A stretch of DNA of 64,000 nucleotides from Rhodospirillaceae bacterium. Lineage in GTDB: Bacteria > Pseudomonadota > Alphaproteobacteria > DSM-16000 > Inquilinaceae. The stretch covers positions 2,956,001 through 3,020,000 of the forward strand of contig JACKIH010000003.1 in the NCBI GenBank assembly GCA_020638575.1, read 5' to 3'. Shown in pieces: positions 33,271 to 45,424 of the stretch; within the stretch, counting starts at the first letter, position 1, and the number at the start of each line of letters is the position of its first letter. The notes under the pieces are model-generated. The model did not search any database. It was given only the letters and a program-made list of their open reading frames with translations, and was not told where the DNA came from. The translations under genes were made by a program, and so were the position numbers.

Positions 33271-36018
33271 TCACGCCGCCGCCTCCTCGTCGCCACACCG
33301 ATACGTGAATCCGCCACCCTCGGCGATGCCGACATGCATGTTCGACACGGCCAGACCCTCCGCCATTCGCGACAGCACGATGCCGCTGAGCTCCGGCAGC
33401 AAGGTGCGGTTGAGGATGGTCTGGATGTTGCGGGCGCCGCTTTCCGATTCCGTGCAGCGCTCCACGATGGTCTCCACCACCGCATCGTCCCAACCGAAGC
33501 TGGTCTTGTAGGCGGTGGCGACGCGGGTGCGGATGCGGCCGAGCTGCAGGCGGGTGATGCCCTTCAGCACCTCGGGGCCCAGCGGGAAGTAGGGCACCAG
33601 GGTGCAGCGGCCGAGGAAGGCCGGCTTGAAGGTCTTCAGCAGTTCCGGACGCAGGGATTCCGCAAGGCCGGTGGCGTCCGGCATGGTCTCCGGGTCGGCG
33701 CACAATGCTGCGATGGTGTCGGTGCCGGCGTTGGAGGTCATGATGATGACGGTGTTCTTGAAGTCGATGTCGCGGCCTTCGCCATCGCGCATCTGCCCCT
33801 TGTCGAACACCTGGTAGAAGATGTCCTGCACGCCGGGATGGGCCTTCTCCATCTCGTCCAGCAGGACGACGGAGTAGGGCTTGCGGCGCACCGCCTCCGT
33901 CAACACGCCGCCTTCGCCGTAGCCCACATAGCCGGGCGGCGATCCCATGAGCAGGGAGACCTTATGCTCCTCCTTGAACTCCGACATGTTCAAGGTGGTC
34001 ATGTTCTGCTCGCCGCCATACAGCAGCTCGGCCAGGGTGAGCGCGGTTTCGGTCTTGCCGACGCCGGAGGTACCGACCATCAGGAACACGCCGATGGGCT
34101 TGTTGGGGTCGGTGAGCTGGGCGCGGCTGGTGCGCATGGCCTGGGCGATGGCGTCGAGCGCGTGATCCTGCCCGACGATCCGCTCCATCATCGCCCCCTT
34201 CAGGTTGAGGATGGTCTTGATCTCGTCGGACACCATGCGGCCGACCGGAATGCCGGTCCAGGTGGCGACCACGGCGGCCACCGCCTGGCCGTCCACCACC
34301 GCACTCACCAGCGGGGTCTTGCCCTGCACGCCCCGGAGTTCGGCATTGAGGCGCGCCAGGTCGGCCCGCCAGGCTTCCAACTCCGCAGGCTCGGCCTGCG
34401 GTGGCGGGGTGGCGCCGGCCGCGGTTCCTTCGGCTTCCGCACCGGCGGCCACGGCGGCTTCGGCACTGCCGTGGGCAGCTTCCAGCTTCTCGCGGATCTC
34501 GCGGATCTGGCCGATCAGCTCCTTTTCCTTGTCCCACTGCGCTTCCAGCGCGGCCAGCTCTGCGGCCACCTGGGCGCGCTCTTCGATGTTGGCCGCGATG
34601 GCATCGGCATGGGCGCCGCTGGTCGCCGCCTCGCGCTCCATGATGCCCTTGGCGGTGTCGAGCTGTTCGATGCGCCGCGTGCGGTCCTCGATCTCCGCCG
34701 GGGTGGCCGACTGGCTCATGGTCACGCGCGCGCACGCGGTGTCGAGCAGGCTGACCGACTTGTCGGGGAGCTGGCGGCCGGAAATGTAGCGGTGCGACAG
34801 GCGCACGGACTCCACCACCGCCTCGTCCAGAATGCGCACGCCGTGGTGCTTCTCAAGCGTGGAGACCAGCCCGCGCATCATGGCGACGGCCACCGGCTCG
34901 GTCGGTTCGTCCACCTTCACGGTCTGGAAGCGGCGGGTCAGCGCCGCGTCGCGCTCGAAATACTTCTTGTATTCCGCCCAGGTGGTGGCCGCGATGGTGC
35001 GCAGCTCGCCGCGCGCCAGGGCCGGCTTCAGCAGGTTGGCGGCATCGCCCTGGCCGGCCTGGCCGCCGGCGCCGATCAGCGTGTGCGCCTCGTCGATGAA
35101 GAGGATGATCGGCTTGGGCGAGGCGTTCACCTCCTCGATCACCTGCTTCAGGCGGTTCTCGAACTCGCCCTTCATGCCGGCCCCGGCCTGCAACAGGCCG
35201 AGGTCGAGCGTGCGCAGGGTGACGTCCTTCAGGGCCGGCGGCACGTCGCCCGCGGCGATCCTGAGCGCGAAGCCCTCCACCACCGCGGTCTTGCCGACGC
35301 CAGCCTCGCCGGTGAGGATCGGGTTGTTCTGGCGCCGCCGCGTCAGGATATCGACGATCTGGCGGATCTCGCCGTCGCGACCCAGCACGGGGTCGATCTT
35401 GCCGGCCTTGGCGCGCGCCGTGAGGTCGATGGTGTATTTCGACAGGCCCTCGCCGACGCCCGCCCCCATGGGGCCGCCGGGTGCGGCACCGGGGCCCGCC
35501 GCAGTCGCCGGGCCGGCATCCAGCGACGGGGTGCCGACATCCTCGGCACTGCCCGCGCAGATTTCCACCAGCGACTTCTTCAAGGCTTCCGGCGGGATGC
35601 GCGCGAACTGGGCGGAGCTTTCCCGCGCCATCCGCGCCAGGTCGTCGTCGAGCAGCAGGGCCAGCAGGATGTGGCCCGAGCGCACGCGCCCGGCATTGTA
35701 TTGCAGCGAGGCCAGCACCCAGGCTTCGCGGGCAAGCTGCACCACATGGGGCGACAGGGCGGGCGGCCGCGAATTGCCGGTCTTCAGCTTGTCCAGCGTC
35801 CGCGTCAGGTCGGCGGCCAGCCGGCCCGGCTCGATCTCGAACTGCTGAAGGATCTTGGTGAGGTCGGTATTCGACGCTTCCAGGAGCTTCAGGAGAACAT
35901 GCTCGATTTCGATGTTGTAGTGGGTGCGCGACAGGGTCAGGCCGGCGGCCCCTTCCAAGGCGCGCCGGCAGACATCGTTGAAGCGCCCGACAAGCGCGCG
36001 CAGATCGACTGTGGCCAT
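33271..36018 (-). CDS. clpV: T6SS sheath-recycling ATPase ClpV (TssH)
   Basis: ClpV is a cytosolic AAA+ ATPase that disassembles the contracted TssB-TssC sheath. The 915-residue protein has an N-terminal Clp-N domain (about 1-160). Two AAA+ modules follow, with Walker A motifs GEAGVGKTA (about residue 240) and GTSGVGKTE (about 630) and Walker B motifs ILFIDEAHTL and VVLLDEMEKAH. A coiled-coil middle domain is inserted in the first module. The N terminus and the T6SS neighbours set it apart from ClpB. ATG 36018 has GGAGGGG. Its substrate sheath genes tssB and tssC are not in this window. Confidence 0.95.
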   Translation of the reverse strand: MATVDLRALVGRFNDVCRRALEGAAGLTLSRTHYNIEIEHVLLKLLEASNTDLTKILQQFEIEPGRLAADLTRTLDKLKTGNSRPPALSPHVVQLAREAWVLASLQYNAGRVRSGHILLALLLDDDLARMARESSAQFARIPPEALKKSLVEICAGSAEDVGTPSLDAGPATAAGPGAAPGGPMGAGVGEGLSKYTIDLTARAKAGKIDPVLGRDGEIRQIVDILTRRRQNNPILTGEAGVGKTAVVEGFALRIAAGDVPPALKDVTLRTLDLGLLQAGAGMKGEFENRLKQVIEEVNASPKPIILFIDEAHTLIGAGGQAGQGDAANLLKPALARGELRTIAATTWAEYKKYFERDAALTRRFQTVKVDEPTEPVAVAMMRGLVSTLEKHHGVRILDEAVVESVRLSHRYISGRQLPDKSVSLLDTACARVTMSQSATPAEIEDRTRRIEQLDTAKGIMEREAATSGAHADAIAANIEERAQVAAELAALEAQWDKEKELIGQIREIREKLEAAHGSAEAAVAAGAEAEGTAAGATPPPQAEPAELEAWRADLARLNAELRGVQGKTPLVSAVVDGQAVAAVVATWTGIPVGRMVSDEIKTILNLKGAMMERIVGQDHALDAIAQAMRTSRAQLTDPNKPIGVFLMVGTSGVGKTETALTLAELLYGGEQNMTTLNMSEFKEEHKVSLLMGSPPGYVGYGEGGVLTEAVRRKPYSVVLLDEMEKAHPGVQDIFYQVFDKGQMRDGEGRDIDFKNTVIIMTSNAGTDTIAALCADPETMPDATGLAESLRPELLKTFKPAFLGRCTLVPYFPLGPEVLKGITRLQLGRIRTRVATAYKTSFGWDDAVVETIVERCTESESGARNIQTILNRTLLPELSGIVLSRMAEGLAVSNMHVGIAEGGGFTYRCGDEEAAA

Positions 36019-36150
36019 GTGTTTCCGCCCCTCCTCGGCTATTTGGGCCGCATGATATCGAAGTGATCCGCCCCAGGCGACACTTCTGGAAATGCAGCGG
36101 GGGCTTTCGGATCGGGGCGCGGCCCTGGCTCGGACGGCGGCGACAGGAGG

Positions 36151-36723
36151 TTACGCGGAGCCCACCGTTTCGACGGTGGCCAAGTTGGTGGTGCCGCCGG
36201 GCGAGCGGCTGGTGAGCTTGGCCAGCATCGTCTCAAGTGCGGTGAGGATGCCGGCCATCCGCTCTTCGGGGATGTGTAAGGCACCCGACAGCCGCGGCTT
36301 GCCGTCGCCGCCGCGGGCGTAGCAGTCGATGCGGTAGATCCCGCCCGACAGCGACAGCGACTTGATCTCCTCCACCAGCATGGTGCGGTCGTTGGGCGGC
36401 GGCGGCTGGTCGGCGGGATCCGCCAGCGCGGGCCCGGCGCGGCCCAGCTCGCCCGACGCGGCGGGCTGCGCCAAGCTGCCGCTGGCAGAAGCGGCCACGG
36501 CTGCGGCCACGGCGGCGGGATCGATCTGGCGGCGCGTCGCTTCGGCCCGCTCCACCGTGCTGCGCAAGCCCCGCACCACCGGCTCGGCCAGGCTCAGCGG
36601 GATCAGGATTACCCCGGCCAGGCCCTGGCGGCCGGGCCCGGTGACGGCCCGGGCATCGATGCGGACAAGCCCGTAGGCGGCGGTGATGTGGCTGATGGCG
36701 TCGATCAACATGGCGCGCACCAT
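36151..36723 (-). CDS. Unknown protein between clpV and uvrB
   Basis: I do not recognise this protein of about 190 residues. It has an N-terminal segment with ITAAYGLVRIDARAVTG, an Ala-rich helix in the middle (about 60-85), a Pro-rich linker and a C-terminal part with EEIKSLSLSGGIYRIDCYARG and a helix. There is no signal peptide or clear membrane helix. The start is uncertain: ATG at 36765, 36723 and 36711 are all possible and none has a good ribosome site. It lies 132 bases upstream of clpV on the same strand and may be the first gene of the T6SS run. Coding is supported by codon pattern and length only. Confidence 0.5.
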   Translation of the reverse strand: MVRAMLIDAISHITAAYGLVRIDARAVTGPGRQGLAGVILIPLSLAEPVVRGLRSTVERAEATRRQIDPAAVAAAVAASASGSLAQPAASGELGRAGPALADPADQPPPPNDRTMLVEEIKSLSLSGGIYRIDCYARGGDGKPRLSGALHIPEERMAGILTALETMLAKLTSRSPGGTTNLATVETVGSA

Positions 36724-36903
36724 CGGCCATCGGGCCACCGCTGTCGAGGTGCCAGACCCGCGCATCTGCCGGCTGCGACGGTCGCACGGCGGGCGTGTTC
36801 CGGGCGATGGCCATCGGGGGTCTGATCCCTATATGTTCGTATTCGGCGGTACGCCCCCGAACCGGGGTGGCGCCGTGCCGAAAGCCGAACTGGGGGAGCC
36901 GCC

Positions 36904-39111
<2,208 letters not shown>

Positions 39112-39391
39112 GAATCGCGGCCACACGGTTGTGCTGCCGGCCAAGCGCTCGGATTTCGCTGCCGGCGGTGCGATGCGACGTCTTGTTGCTGGTATCTTCG
39201 CCGCTCGGCAACAGTCCATTAACGGTCCTGCCTTACCCCTATGCGTTCGTATGGTGGCAAAGGCCGCGCCGGCCAGCCTGCGGAGGGATCCGCGGCCGGT
39301 AGGGGCTGCCGGCCGTGGCGGATGCGTAGCTGAAGCGCCGATAGGGCGGGCAAAGCGGCCGTCCGCGGGTGGGTCGAAACGGGAGTGCCGG

Positions 39392-42304
39392 GTGCCTGAG
39401 GATCCATCCTACCCAGACGCGGGCGCCCCCGCCGACCGAGCGGGGTGCGCCACCGACGAGGTGCTCCTCGGCGCAGCCTTGCCGCGCGACGAAGACAGGC
39501 GGCTGGCGGTGCTGCGGCGCTATGCCGTGCTCGACACCGGGCCGGAGGAGAAGTTCGACCGCATCACCCGCATCGCCCAGCAGGTGTTCCAGGTCCCGGT
39601 CTGCGTGGTGTCGCTGATCGACGAAGGGCGCCAGTGGTTCAAGTCGCGCCGCGGCCTGGACGTGGCGGAAACGCCGCGCGAGCTGTCGTTCTGCGCCCAC
39701 GCGATCTTGCAGGACGACCTGTTCATCATCGCCGACGCCAGCACGGATGCGCGAACGCGCGATAACCCGCTGGTGGCGGGCGAACCGCACATCCGCTTCT
39801 ATGCCGGGGCACCGCTGATCAATCCGGAGGGCTACAAGCTCGGCACCCTGTGCCTGGTCGACCTGCGACTGCGCCCTGACTTGACGGCCGAGAGGTTGGA
39901 GCCGCTCAGGGACTTGGCGGCCATGGTGGTCGACCAGTTCGAGTTGAGCCTGGCGGCTACCGCCGGCCGTGCCGAGCAGGAAGCCCGGGTGGTGGAACGC
40001 CAGTTCCGCGAGGTGGCCGAACACCAGCTTCGTATCTTCATCGAGTTCGCGCCGGCGGCAATCGCCATGTTCGATACCGAGATGCGCTATCTCATGCATA
40101 GCCGCCGCTGGGTGACCGACCATGGCATTACCGAGCCGTCGCTGCTCGGCCGCCGGCACTACGACGTGTTCCCCGACCTGCCGCAGCGGTGGCGGGACTG
40201 CCACGCCCGTGCCCTGGCGGGTGAGATCCAGACCGGCGAGGAAGACACCGTGCAACGCCAGTGCGATGGCGGCACGGAATGGGTGAGCTGGGAAATGCGT
40301 CCGTGGCGCACTGCAGGCGGCAACATCGGCGGCATCATCGTGATGACCGAGCTGGTGACCGACAAGGTGAACGCGCGCCGCGAGTTGGAAGCCAACCGGC
40401 AGTTCCTCAACGCCGTTCTGGAAAATGTGCAGGACGGCATCCTCGCCTGCGATGCCGACGGCCGGATCACGCTGCTCAACTCCGCCGCACGCGATCTGCT
40501 TCGCCTGCCCACCGGGCCGCTGTCGCTGCAGCCAATCGACGATCAGCCGGGCCTGCCGGGGGCCCCAAGCAGTCAACGGCTGGCAGGTGCCGAATGGCCG
40601 CTGCTGCGCGCCCTGGCCGGCCAGCGCCTCCGCGCCACCGAGATTGCGATCATGCCGCCCGGCGGCGGCCGCCGCGGCGTGCTGGCCAGCGGCCAGCCGA
40701 TGCTCACGGCAGACGGCGTCACCCTTGGCGCCGTGGTCTCGCTAACCGACCTGACCGAGCGCATCGAATACCGCCACCGCATCGAGGAGAGCGAGCAGCG
40801 CTTCCGCGGCGCCTTCGAAACCTCTCCCAGCGGCATGGCGCTGGTGGCCCCGGACGGCCGCCTGCTGGCGGTGAACAGCGCCCTCTGCGAATTGCTTGGC
40901 TACAGCGAAGACGAACTGCTGCAGACCGACTTCCAGTCGCTCACCCACTCCGACGACCTGGAACTCGACCTCGACTACGTCAAGCGGATGCTGGACGGGG
41001 AGATCCGCTCCTACCAGATGGAAAAGCGCTACATCCACAAGGAGGGGCACACGCTCTGGGCTCTCCTCAGCGTGTCCCTGGTGCGCGCATTGGACGGCAC
41101 GCCGATCCATTTCGTCTCGCAGATCGTCGACCTCACCGACCGCCGCCGCACCGAAGAGCAGCTTCGCCATGCCCAGAGAATGGACGCCATGGGCCAGCTC
41201 ACCGGCGGCATCGCCCACGATTTCAACAACCTGCTGGCGGTCGTGATCGGCAACCTCCAGCTCGCCACCCGCACCCTGTCGGAGGATGCAGCGGCCCGTC
41301 CGCGCATCCGTGCGGCCATCGACGCGGCCGGGCGGGGAGCTGAGCTGACCAAGCGCTTGCTCGCCTACTCCCGCCAGCAGCCGCTGGAGATCCGGGCGGT
41401 GGACGCCAACGAACTGGTGGCGACCATGCATGCCCTGCTCGGCCGCACGCTCGGCGAGGAGATCGAACTGGAGTCGGTGGCTGCCGAGGGCCTGTGGCCG
41501 TGCACCACCGACGTCACCCAGCTCGAATCGACCATCCTCAACCTGGCGATCAATGCCCGCGATGCCATGCCGGACGGCGGCAAGCTGACCATCGAGACCG
41601 CCAACGCCCGGCTCGACCATCGCTACTGCGGCCACAACTCGGAGGTGGTGCCCGGCGACTATGTGATGGTGGCGGTGTCCGACACCGGCTGCGGCATCCC
41701 CCGCCATCAGCTCGACCAGGTATTCCAGCCGTTCTTCACCACCAAACCGAAGGGCCGCGGCACCGGGCTGGGGCTCAGCATGGTCTACGGCTTCATCAAG
41801 CAGACCGGCGGCCACATCCAGATCTACAGCGAGGTCGGCCACGGCACCACGGTGAAGCTCTACCTGCCCCGCAGCAAGGCCAAGGGCGAGTCGACGCAGC
41901 TCCGCCGGGTGGAGGTGGCAGAGCCGGTGGGCGGCCGCGAGACCATTCTGGTAACCGAAGACGATCCCGCCGTGCGCGACGTGGCGGTGGAGCTGCTCAG
42001 CGATCTCGGCTACCGCGTGCTGGCGGCAGAGAACGGACCGGCAGCCCTGAAACTGCTGCGCGAGACCCCCAATATCGACCTGCTGTTCAGCGACGTAGTG
42101 ATGCCGGGCGGCATGAACGGCGTCGACTTGGCCGACCAGGTGCATCTGGAGCGCCCGGCGGTGAAGATCCTGTTTGCCTCGGGCTACACCGAAGCGGCGG
42201 CGACACGGCTGGATTCCGAGCGCTTTGCCGGCGCCCTGATCACCAAGCCCTACCGCCGCGAGGCGCTGGCCAAGCGGGTGCGGGAGATCCTCGACAAGGA
42301 CTGA
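39392..42304 (+). CDS. Hybrid histidine kinase with GAF and PAS sensors
   Basis: A 970-residue soluble signalling kinase. From the N terminus: a GAF domain (about 30-195, with ARTRDNPLVAGEPHIRFYAG), three PAS-like domains (about 200-320, 330-440 and 460-585), and a HisKA/HATPase core. The core has MGQLTGGIAHDFNNLL (phospho-His near 608), the N-box NLAINARDAM, and G-boxes DTGCGIP and GTGLGLSMVYGF. A C-terminal receiver domain (about 852-970) has LLFSDVVMPGG. There are no membrane helices, so the signal is intracellular. GTG 39392 with GGGAG is chosen; the open frame upstream to 39011 overlaps uvrB. It is convergent with the che operon. Its output partner is not evident. Confidence 0.92.
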   Translation: MPEDPSYPDAGAPADRAGCATDEVLLGAALPRDEDRRLAVLRRYAVLDTGPEEKFDRITRIAQQVFQVPVCVVSLIDEGRQWFKSRRGLDVAETPRELSFCAHAILQDDLFIIADASTDARTRDNPLVAGEPHIRFYAGAPLINPEGYKLGTLCLVDLRLRPDLTAERLEPLRDLAAMVVDQFELSLAATAGRAEQEARVVERQFREVAEHQLRIFIEFAPAAIAMFDTEMRYLMHSRRWVTDHGITEPSLLGRRHYDVFPDLPQRWRDCHARALAGEIQTGEEDTVQRQCDGGTEWVSWEMRPWRTAGGNIGGIIVMTELVTDKVNARRELEANRQFLNAVLENVQDGILACDADGRITLLNSAARDLLRLPTGPLSLQPIDDQPGLPGAPSSQRLAGAEWPLLRALAGQRLRATEIAIMPPGGGRRGVLASGQPMLTADGVTLGAVVSLTDLTERIEYRHRIEESEQRFRGAFETSPSGMALVAPDGRLLAVNSALCELLGYSEDELLQTDFQSLTHSDDLELDLDYVKRMLDGEIRSYQMEKRYIHKEGHTLWALLSVSLVRALDGTPIHFVSQIVDLTDRRRTEEQLRHAQRMDAMGQLTGGIAHDFNNLLAVVIGNLQLATRTLSEDAAARPRIRAAIDAAGRGAELTKRLLAYSRQQPLEIRAVDANELVATMHALLGRTLGEEIELESVAAEGLWPCTTDVTQLESTILNLAINARDAMPDGGKLTIETANARLDHRYCGHNSEVVPGDYVMVAVSDTGCGIPRHQLDQVFQPFFTTKPKGRGTGLGLSMVYGFIKQTGGHIQIYSEVGHGTTVKLYLPRSKAKGESTQLRRVEVAEPVGGRETILVTEDDPAVRDVAVELLSDLGYRVLAAENGPAALKLLRETPNIDLLFSDVVMPGGMNGVDLADQVHLERPAVKILFASGYTEAAATRLDSERFAGALITKPYRREALAKRVREILDKD

Positions 42305-42420
42305 GCCCCGGTCGGCTTCGGCCGCCGGTGGCCAGCGGTGCGGTGCCGGCCCCCGGACGCCCAGCCAATGGCGCCAGCGGCGCGGCAGCGCGAACCGGCG
42401 CCGACCGGCCGGAACAGGCG

Positions 42421-43290
42421 CTACCGCACGGCGGCGGCGGGATGGGTGGCGGGCGGCGTCTGGCGCGGATGGGCGGCACCGCGGGTCGGCTGGAAGGCGC
42501 CGCGCAGCCCGTCGATGGGGCGCAGCTTGTCGGTCAACCCGCTCGCCGTTTCCACGTCGCCCAGCAGCAGTACACCGTCGTCGGGCAGCAGCTTGGCCAG
42601 CTTGTCCAGCACCAAGGCCCGCGTCGGCTGGTCGAAATAGACCAGCACGTGGCGGCACAAGATCAGGTCGAAATGGCCGAGCGGCGCCAGATTGGCCAGC
42701 AGGTTCTGGTCACGGAAGGCGACCATGGAGCGGATCTCCGGCTTCAGCACCCATTTGTCGCCGGCCTTGTCGAAATACTTGATCAGCAGGGTGATCGGCA
42801 GGCCGCGCTGCACCTCGAATTGGGTGTAGGTGCCGGAGCGGGCGCGCGCCAGGATGTCGGAGGAGATGTCGGTGCCGAGGATTTCGATCCGCCAATCCCG
42901 CCACTGCGGTTCGGCCTCGCGCAGCATCATGGCGAGGGAGTAGGGCTCCTGGCCGCTGGAGCAGGCGGCCGACCAGATGCGCAGTTCCCGCTTGCCCGAC
43001 CGCGCCTGGCGCAGCGCCGGCAGCACGGTCGCGCGCAGCATCTCGAACGGCTTGAGCCCGCGGAAGAACGAGGTTTCGCTGGTGGTCATCGCCTCGGTGA
43101 TATCGCGCAACAGGCGCTCGTCCCGCCGGCCGCGGCACGCCGTCGCGAGATCTTCCAAACCGCGCAGTTGCCACTTGCGCGCCACCGGCATCAAACGGCT
43201 TTCCAACAGGTAGGCCTTGTCCGATGTGATCACCAAACCGGAGCGCTGCTTCAACAAGCTCTGGAAGAGGTTGAAATCGTCAGGCCGCAT
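42421..43290 (-). CDS. cheR: Chemotaxis protein methyltransferase CheR
   Basis: CheR methylates glutamates of chemoreceptors using S-adenosylmethionine, for adaptation. The 289 residues have the N-terminal helical domain (about 1-75), then the Rossmann domain with TSETSFFRGLKPFEML, IWSAACSSGQEPYSLAMML (SAM-binding), LGTDISSDIL and FDLILCRHVLVYFD. A Pro/His-rich tail of about 25 residues follows. ATG 43290 has GGAG. It is the last gene of the cheA-W-Y-B-R run, 23 bases after cheB. No chemoreceptor gene lies in the window. Confidence 0.96.
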   Translation of the reverse strand: MRPDDFNLFQSLLKQRSGLVITSDKAYLLESRLMPVARKWQLRGLEDLATACRGRRDERLLRDITEAMTTSETSFFRGLKPFEMLRATVLPALRQARSGKRELRIWSAACSSGQEPYSLAMMLREAEPQWRDWRIEILGTDISSDILARARSGTYTQFEVQRGLPITLLIKYFDKAGDKWVLKPEIRSMVAFRDQNLLANLAPLGHFDLILCRHVLVYFDQPTRALVLDKLAKLLPDDGVLLLGDVETASGLTDKLRPIDGLRGAFQPTRGAAHPRQTPPATHPAAAVR

Positions 43291-43313
43291 ATACTGCGCT
43301 CCAAAGGCTCCGA

Positions 43314-44465
43314 TCAGGCGGCTCTATTGAGGACCAGCCGGTGAATGGCCGGGGCGATTTCTTCCAGCGGCAGAATGTCACTGCTTAGTCCGGCTGTCGA
43401 GACTGCACCCGGCATGCCCCAGACCACGCTGGTGGCGTGATTTTGCGCCAGCACGGCACCGCCTGCGGCCACCGTCCGCTCGCACCCCGTGAGCCCGTCG
43501 CGGCCCATGCCGGTGAGGATCACGGCCAGCACGCGCGAACCGTAAGTGGCGGCCACGCTGCGCAGCATCACGTCGACGGAGGGCCGGCAGAAGTTCTCCG
43601 GCGGCGCCTCGGAAAGCCGGATGGTCGGCACACCTTCGGTGCCCCGCTCCACCACCATGTGCAGGCCGCCCGGCGCCACGTGCACCCGGCCCGGCACCAC
43701 CGCGTCGCCGTCCCTGGGTTCGGCGGCGTCGACGGCGCACTGGCGCGACAACTGCTCGGCGAGCACCCGGGTGAACGCCGCCGGCATGTGCTGGGTAACG
43801 AGGATCGGCAGGCCGACCTTGCCCGCCAGCCCGCCGATTACCTGGAACAGCGCCTGGGGGCCGCCGGTGGAACTGCCGATCGCCACGACGTCCGGACGGA
43901 ACCCGCTGGGCAGCGGCCGCGTCCGGCAGGCGGCTGGAGCGGCCGCCCAGTCCGCGCGGCCGGGCCATCCGCCGCGTCCGGGGGCCTGGTCGCGCGCCCC
44001 GGCGGCGAGCGCCTTCACCTTGGCGATCAGCTCGCGGCGATAGTCCTCCGCGGAGTGCAGGCCGCGGCCGGCGTTGGGCTTGCTGACGAAGTCGGCAGCC
44101 CCCATCACCATGGCGCGCAGGCCGATGGCGGCGTTGCGCGCGGTCAGGGCCGAGGTGACGATGATGCGGGTTCCCGGCGACGCGCGCAGCAGCAGCGGCA
44201 GGGCGGTCAGCCCGTCCATCACCGGCATTTCGATGTCGAGAACCACGACGTCGACGGTCTGGCGGGTGATCGCCGCCACCGCGGCGGCCCCGTCGCCGAC
44301 CGCAGACACCACGCGCAGCATCGGATCGCTTTCCAGCATGGCGATGATCATGCCGCGCACCGCCGCGGCGTCCTCCACCACCATGATCGCGAACGGCCGG
44401 CCATCGACGGACGCACCGGCCGCGGGGGCCTCCGGCGCCGGGCGACGGCGCGCCGCATCATTCAT
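43314..44465 (-). CDS. cheB: Chemotaxis methylesterase CheB
   Basis: CheB removes methyl groups from chemoreceptors and opposes CheR; its activity is raised by phosphorylation from CheA. The 383-residue protein has an N-terminal receiver domain (about 25-145, phospho-Asp in VVVLDIEMPVMDG). A linker is followed by the esterase domain (about 195-375) with the catalytic Ser in IGSSTGGPQAL, His in VTQHMPAAFT and Asp in LTGMGRDGL. An extra 20-residue N-terminal segment precedes the receiver. It overlaps cheY by 8 bases, so translation is coupled. Confidence 0.96.
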   Translation of the reverse strand: MNDAARRRPAPEAPAAGASVDGRPFAIMVVEDAAAVRGMIIAMLESDPMLRVVSAVGDGAAAVAAITRQTVDVVVLDIEMPVMDGLTALPLLLRASPGTRIIVTSALTARNAAIGLRAMVMGAADFVSKPNAGRGLHSAEDYRRELIAKVKALAAGARDQAPGRGGWPGRADWAAAPAACRTRPLPSGFRPDVVAIGSSTGGPQALFQVIGGLAGKVGLPILVTQHMPAAFTRVLAEQLSRQCAVDAAEPRDGDAVVPGRVHVAPGGLHMVVERGTEGVPTIRLSEAPPENFCRPSVDVMLRSVAATYGSRVLAVILTGMGRDGLTGCERTVAAGGAVLAQNHATSVVWGMPGAVSTAGLSSDILPLEEIAPAIHRLVLNRAA

Positions 44466-44829
44466 CGATCAACCCAACCTGCATGAGCTTGGTGTGGACG
44501 ATATCGCTGTCGAACGGCTTCATGATGTACTCGTCGGCGCCGGAGCTGATCGCTTCCTGGATGTGCGCCAAGTCGTTCTCCGTCGTGCAGAACACCACCT
44601 TGGGGGCAGTGCCGCCGTTCATCTTGCGCAGCCGCCTCAGGAACTCGATGCCGTTCATCACCGGCATGTTCCAGTCGAGCAGCACCGCGTCGGGCATCAA
44701 GCGTTGGCACGCCGTCATCGCCTGCTGCCCGTCTTCGGCCTCTTCGCACTCGAAGTTCAGGTTTTCCAGGATCTTGCGCGCCACCTTCCGAACGACGCGC
44801 GAATCATCGACCACCAGGCACCGTTTCAT
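44458..44829 (-). CDS. cheY: Response regulator CheY
   Basis: A single receiver domain of 123 residues that carries the signal from CheA to the flagellar motor or another target. Acidic residues are in CLVVDDSRVVR, the phospho-Asp in AVLLDWNMPVMNG, Thr in VVFCTTEND, and Lys in YIMKPFD. It lies between cheW (91 bases upstream) and cheB (8-base overlap). No CheZ is seen; alphaproteobacteria usually lack it and use other sinks. Confidence 0.95.
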   Translation of the reverse strand: MKRCLVVDDSRVVRKVARKILENLNFECEEAEDGQQAMTACQRLMPDAVLLDWNMPVMNGIEFLRRLRKMNGGTAPKVVFCTTENDLAHIQEAISSGADEYIMKPFDSDIVHTKLMQVGLIDE

Positions 44830-44920
44830 GACACCGTTGCTTCCATGGCTACGCCGATTACACCTTTGCCGTCGCCGTGTTCCCGGCTTCGAGGGTTGGG
44901 TTTGACAAGGGCCATGCGCA

Positions 44921-45424
44921 TTAAGCGGCGACCCGCGTTGAGATGTTCAGCAGGTTTGCGACATCCAACACCACTAGTAACGCCTGGTCGAGCCGATAGA
45001 TGCCGGCAGACACGTCGCGCCACCGTCGGCTCAGGGTTGCCGGGTTGGGTTCCAGGCCGGCGAGCGGCAGGCGAATGACGTCGCCGACCGCGTCCACCAG
45101 CAGGCTATAGGGCTCGCCGGCGTGGTCCACCACGATGCTCATCTGGTGGGCTGCGGCGGGACTGGGTTCCAGGCCGAGGCGCCGGCGCATGTCGATGGCC
45201 GTCACGATGCGCCCGCGCAGATTGAGCGATCCCGCCACTTCCGGCGGCGCCAGGGGAATGCGGGTCAGGCGCTGCGGGCTGAGCACGTCGTGCACCTGAC
45301 CCACCAGAATGCCGAACGCCTGGTCTGCCACCGTCATGGTGACGAACTCCGCGGCGTGATCGGGCGGCTCGCCGCCGCGGGCAGGATGGCGCCGGACGGC
45401 TGGCGCGCTGGCGGTGTAGTTCAT
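44921..45424 (-). CDS. cheW: Chemotaxis coupling protein CheW
   Basis: CheW links chemoreceptors to the kinase CheA. The 167-residue protein has the typical beta-barrel motifs VTMTVADQAFGILVGQVHDV, PPEVAGSLNLRGRIVTAIDMR, and the closing LPLAGLEPNP. It carries a short N-terminal extension of about 25 residues. ATG 45424 overlaps the cheA stop by four bases, coupling its translation to the kinase. Confidence 0.95.
   Translation of the reverse strand: MNYTASAPAVRRHPARGGEPPDHAAEFVTMTVADQAFGILVGQVHDVLSPQRLTRIPLAPPEVAGSLNLRGRIVTAIDMRRRLGLEPSPAAAHQMSIVVDHAGEPYSLLVDAVGDVIRLPLAGLEPNPATLSRRWRDVSAGIYRLDQALLVVLDVANLLNISTRVAA

Noticed and set aside
36790..36903. Possible LexA (SOS) box before uvrB
   Set aside because: GTTC elements occur (for example GTTCGTATTC near 36835) but not with the seven-base spacing expected for alphaproteobacterial LexA.
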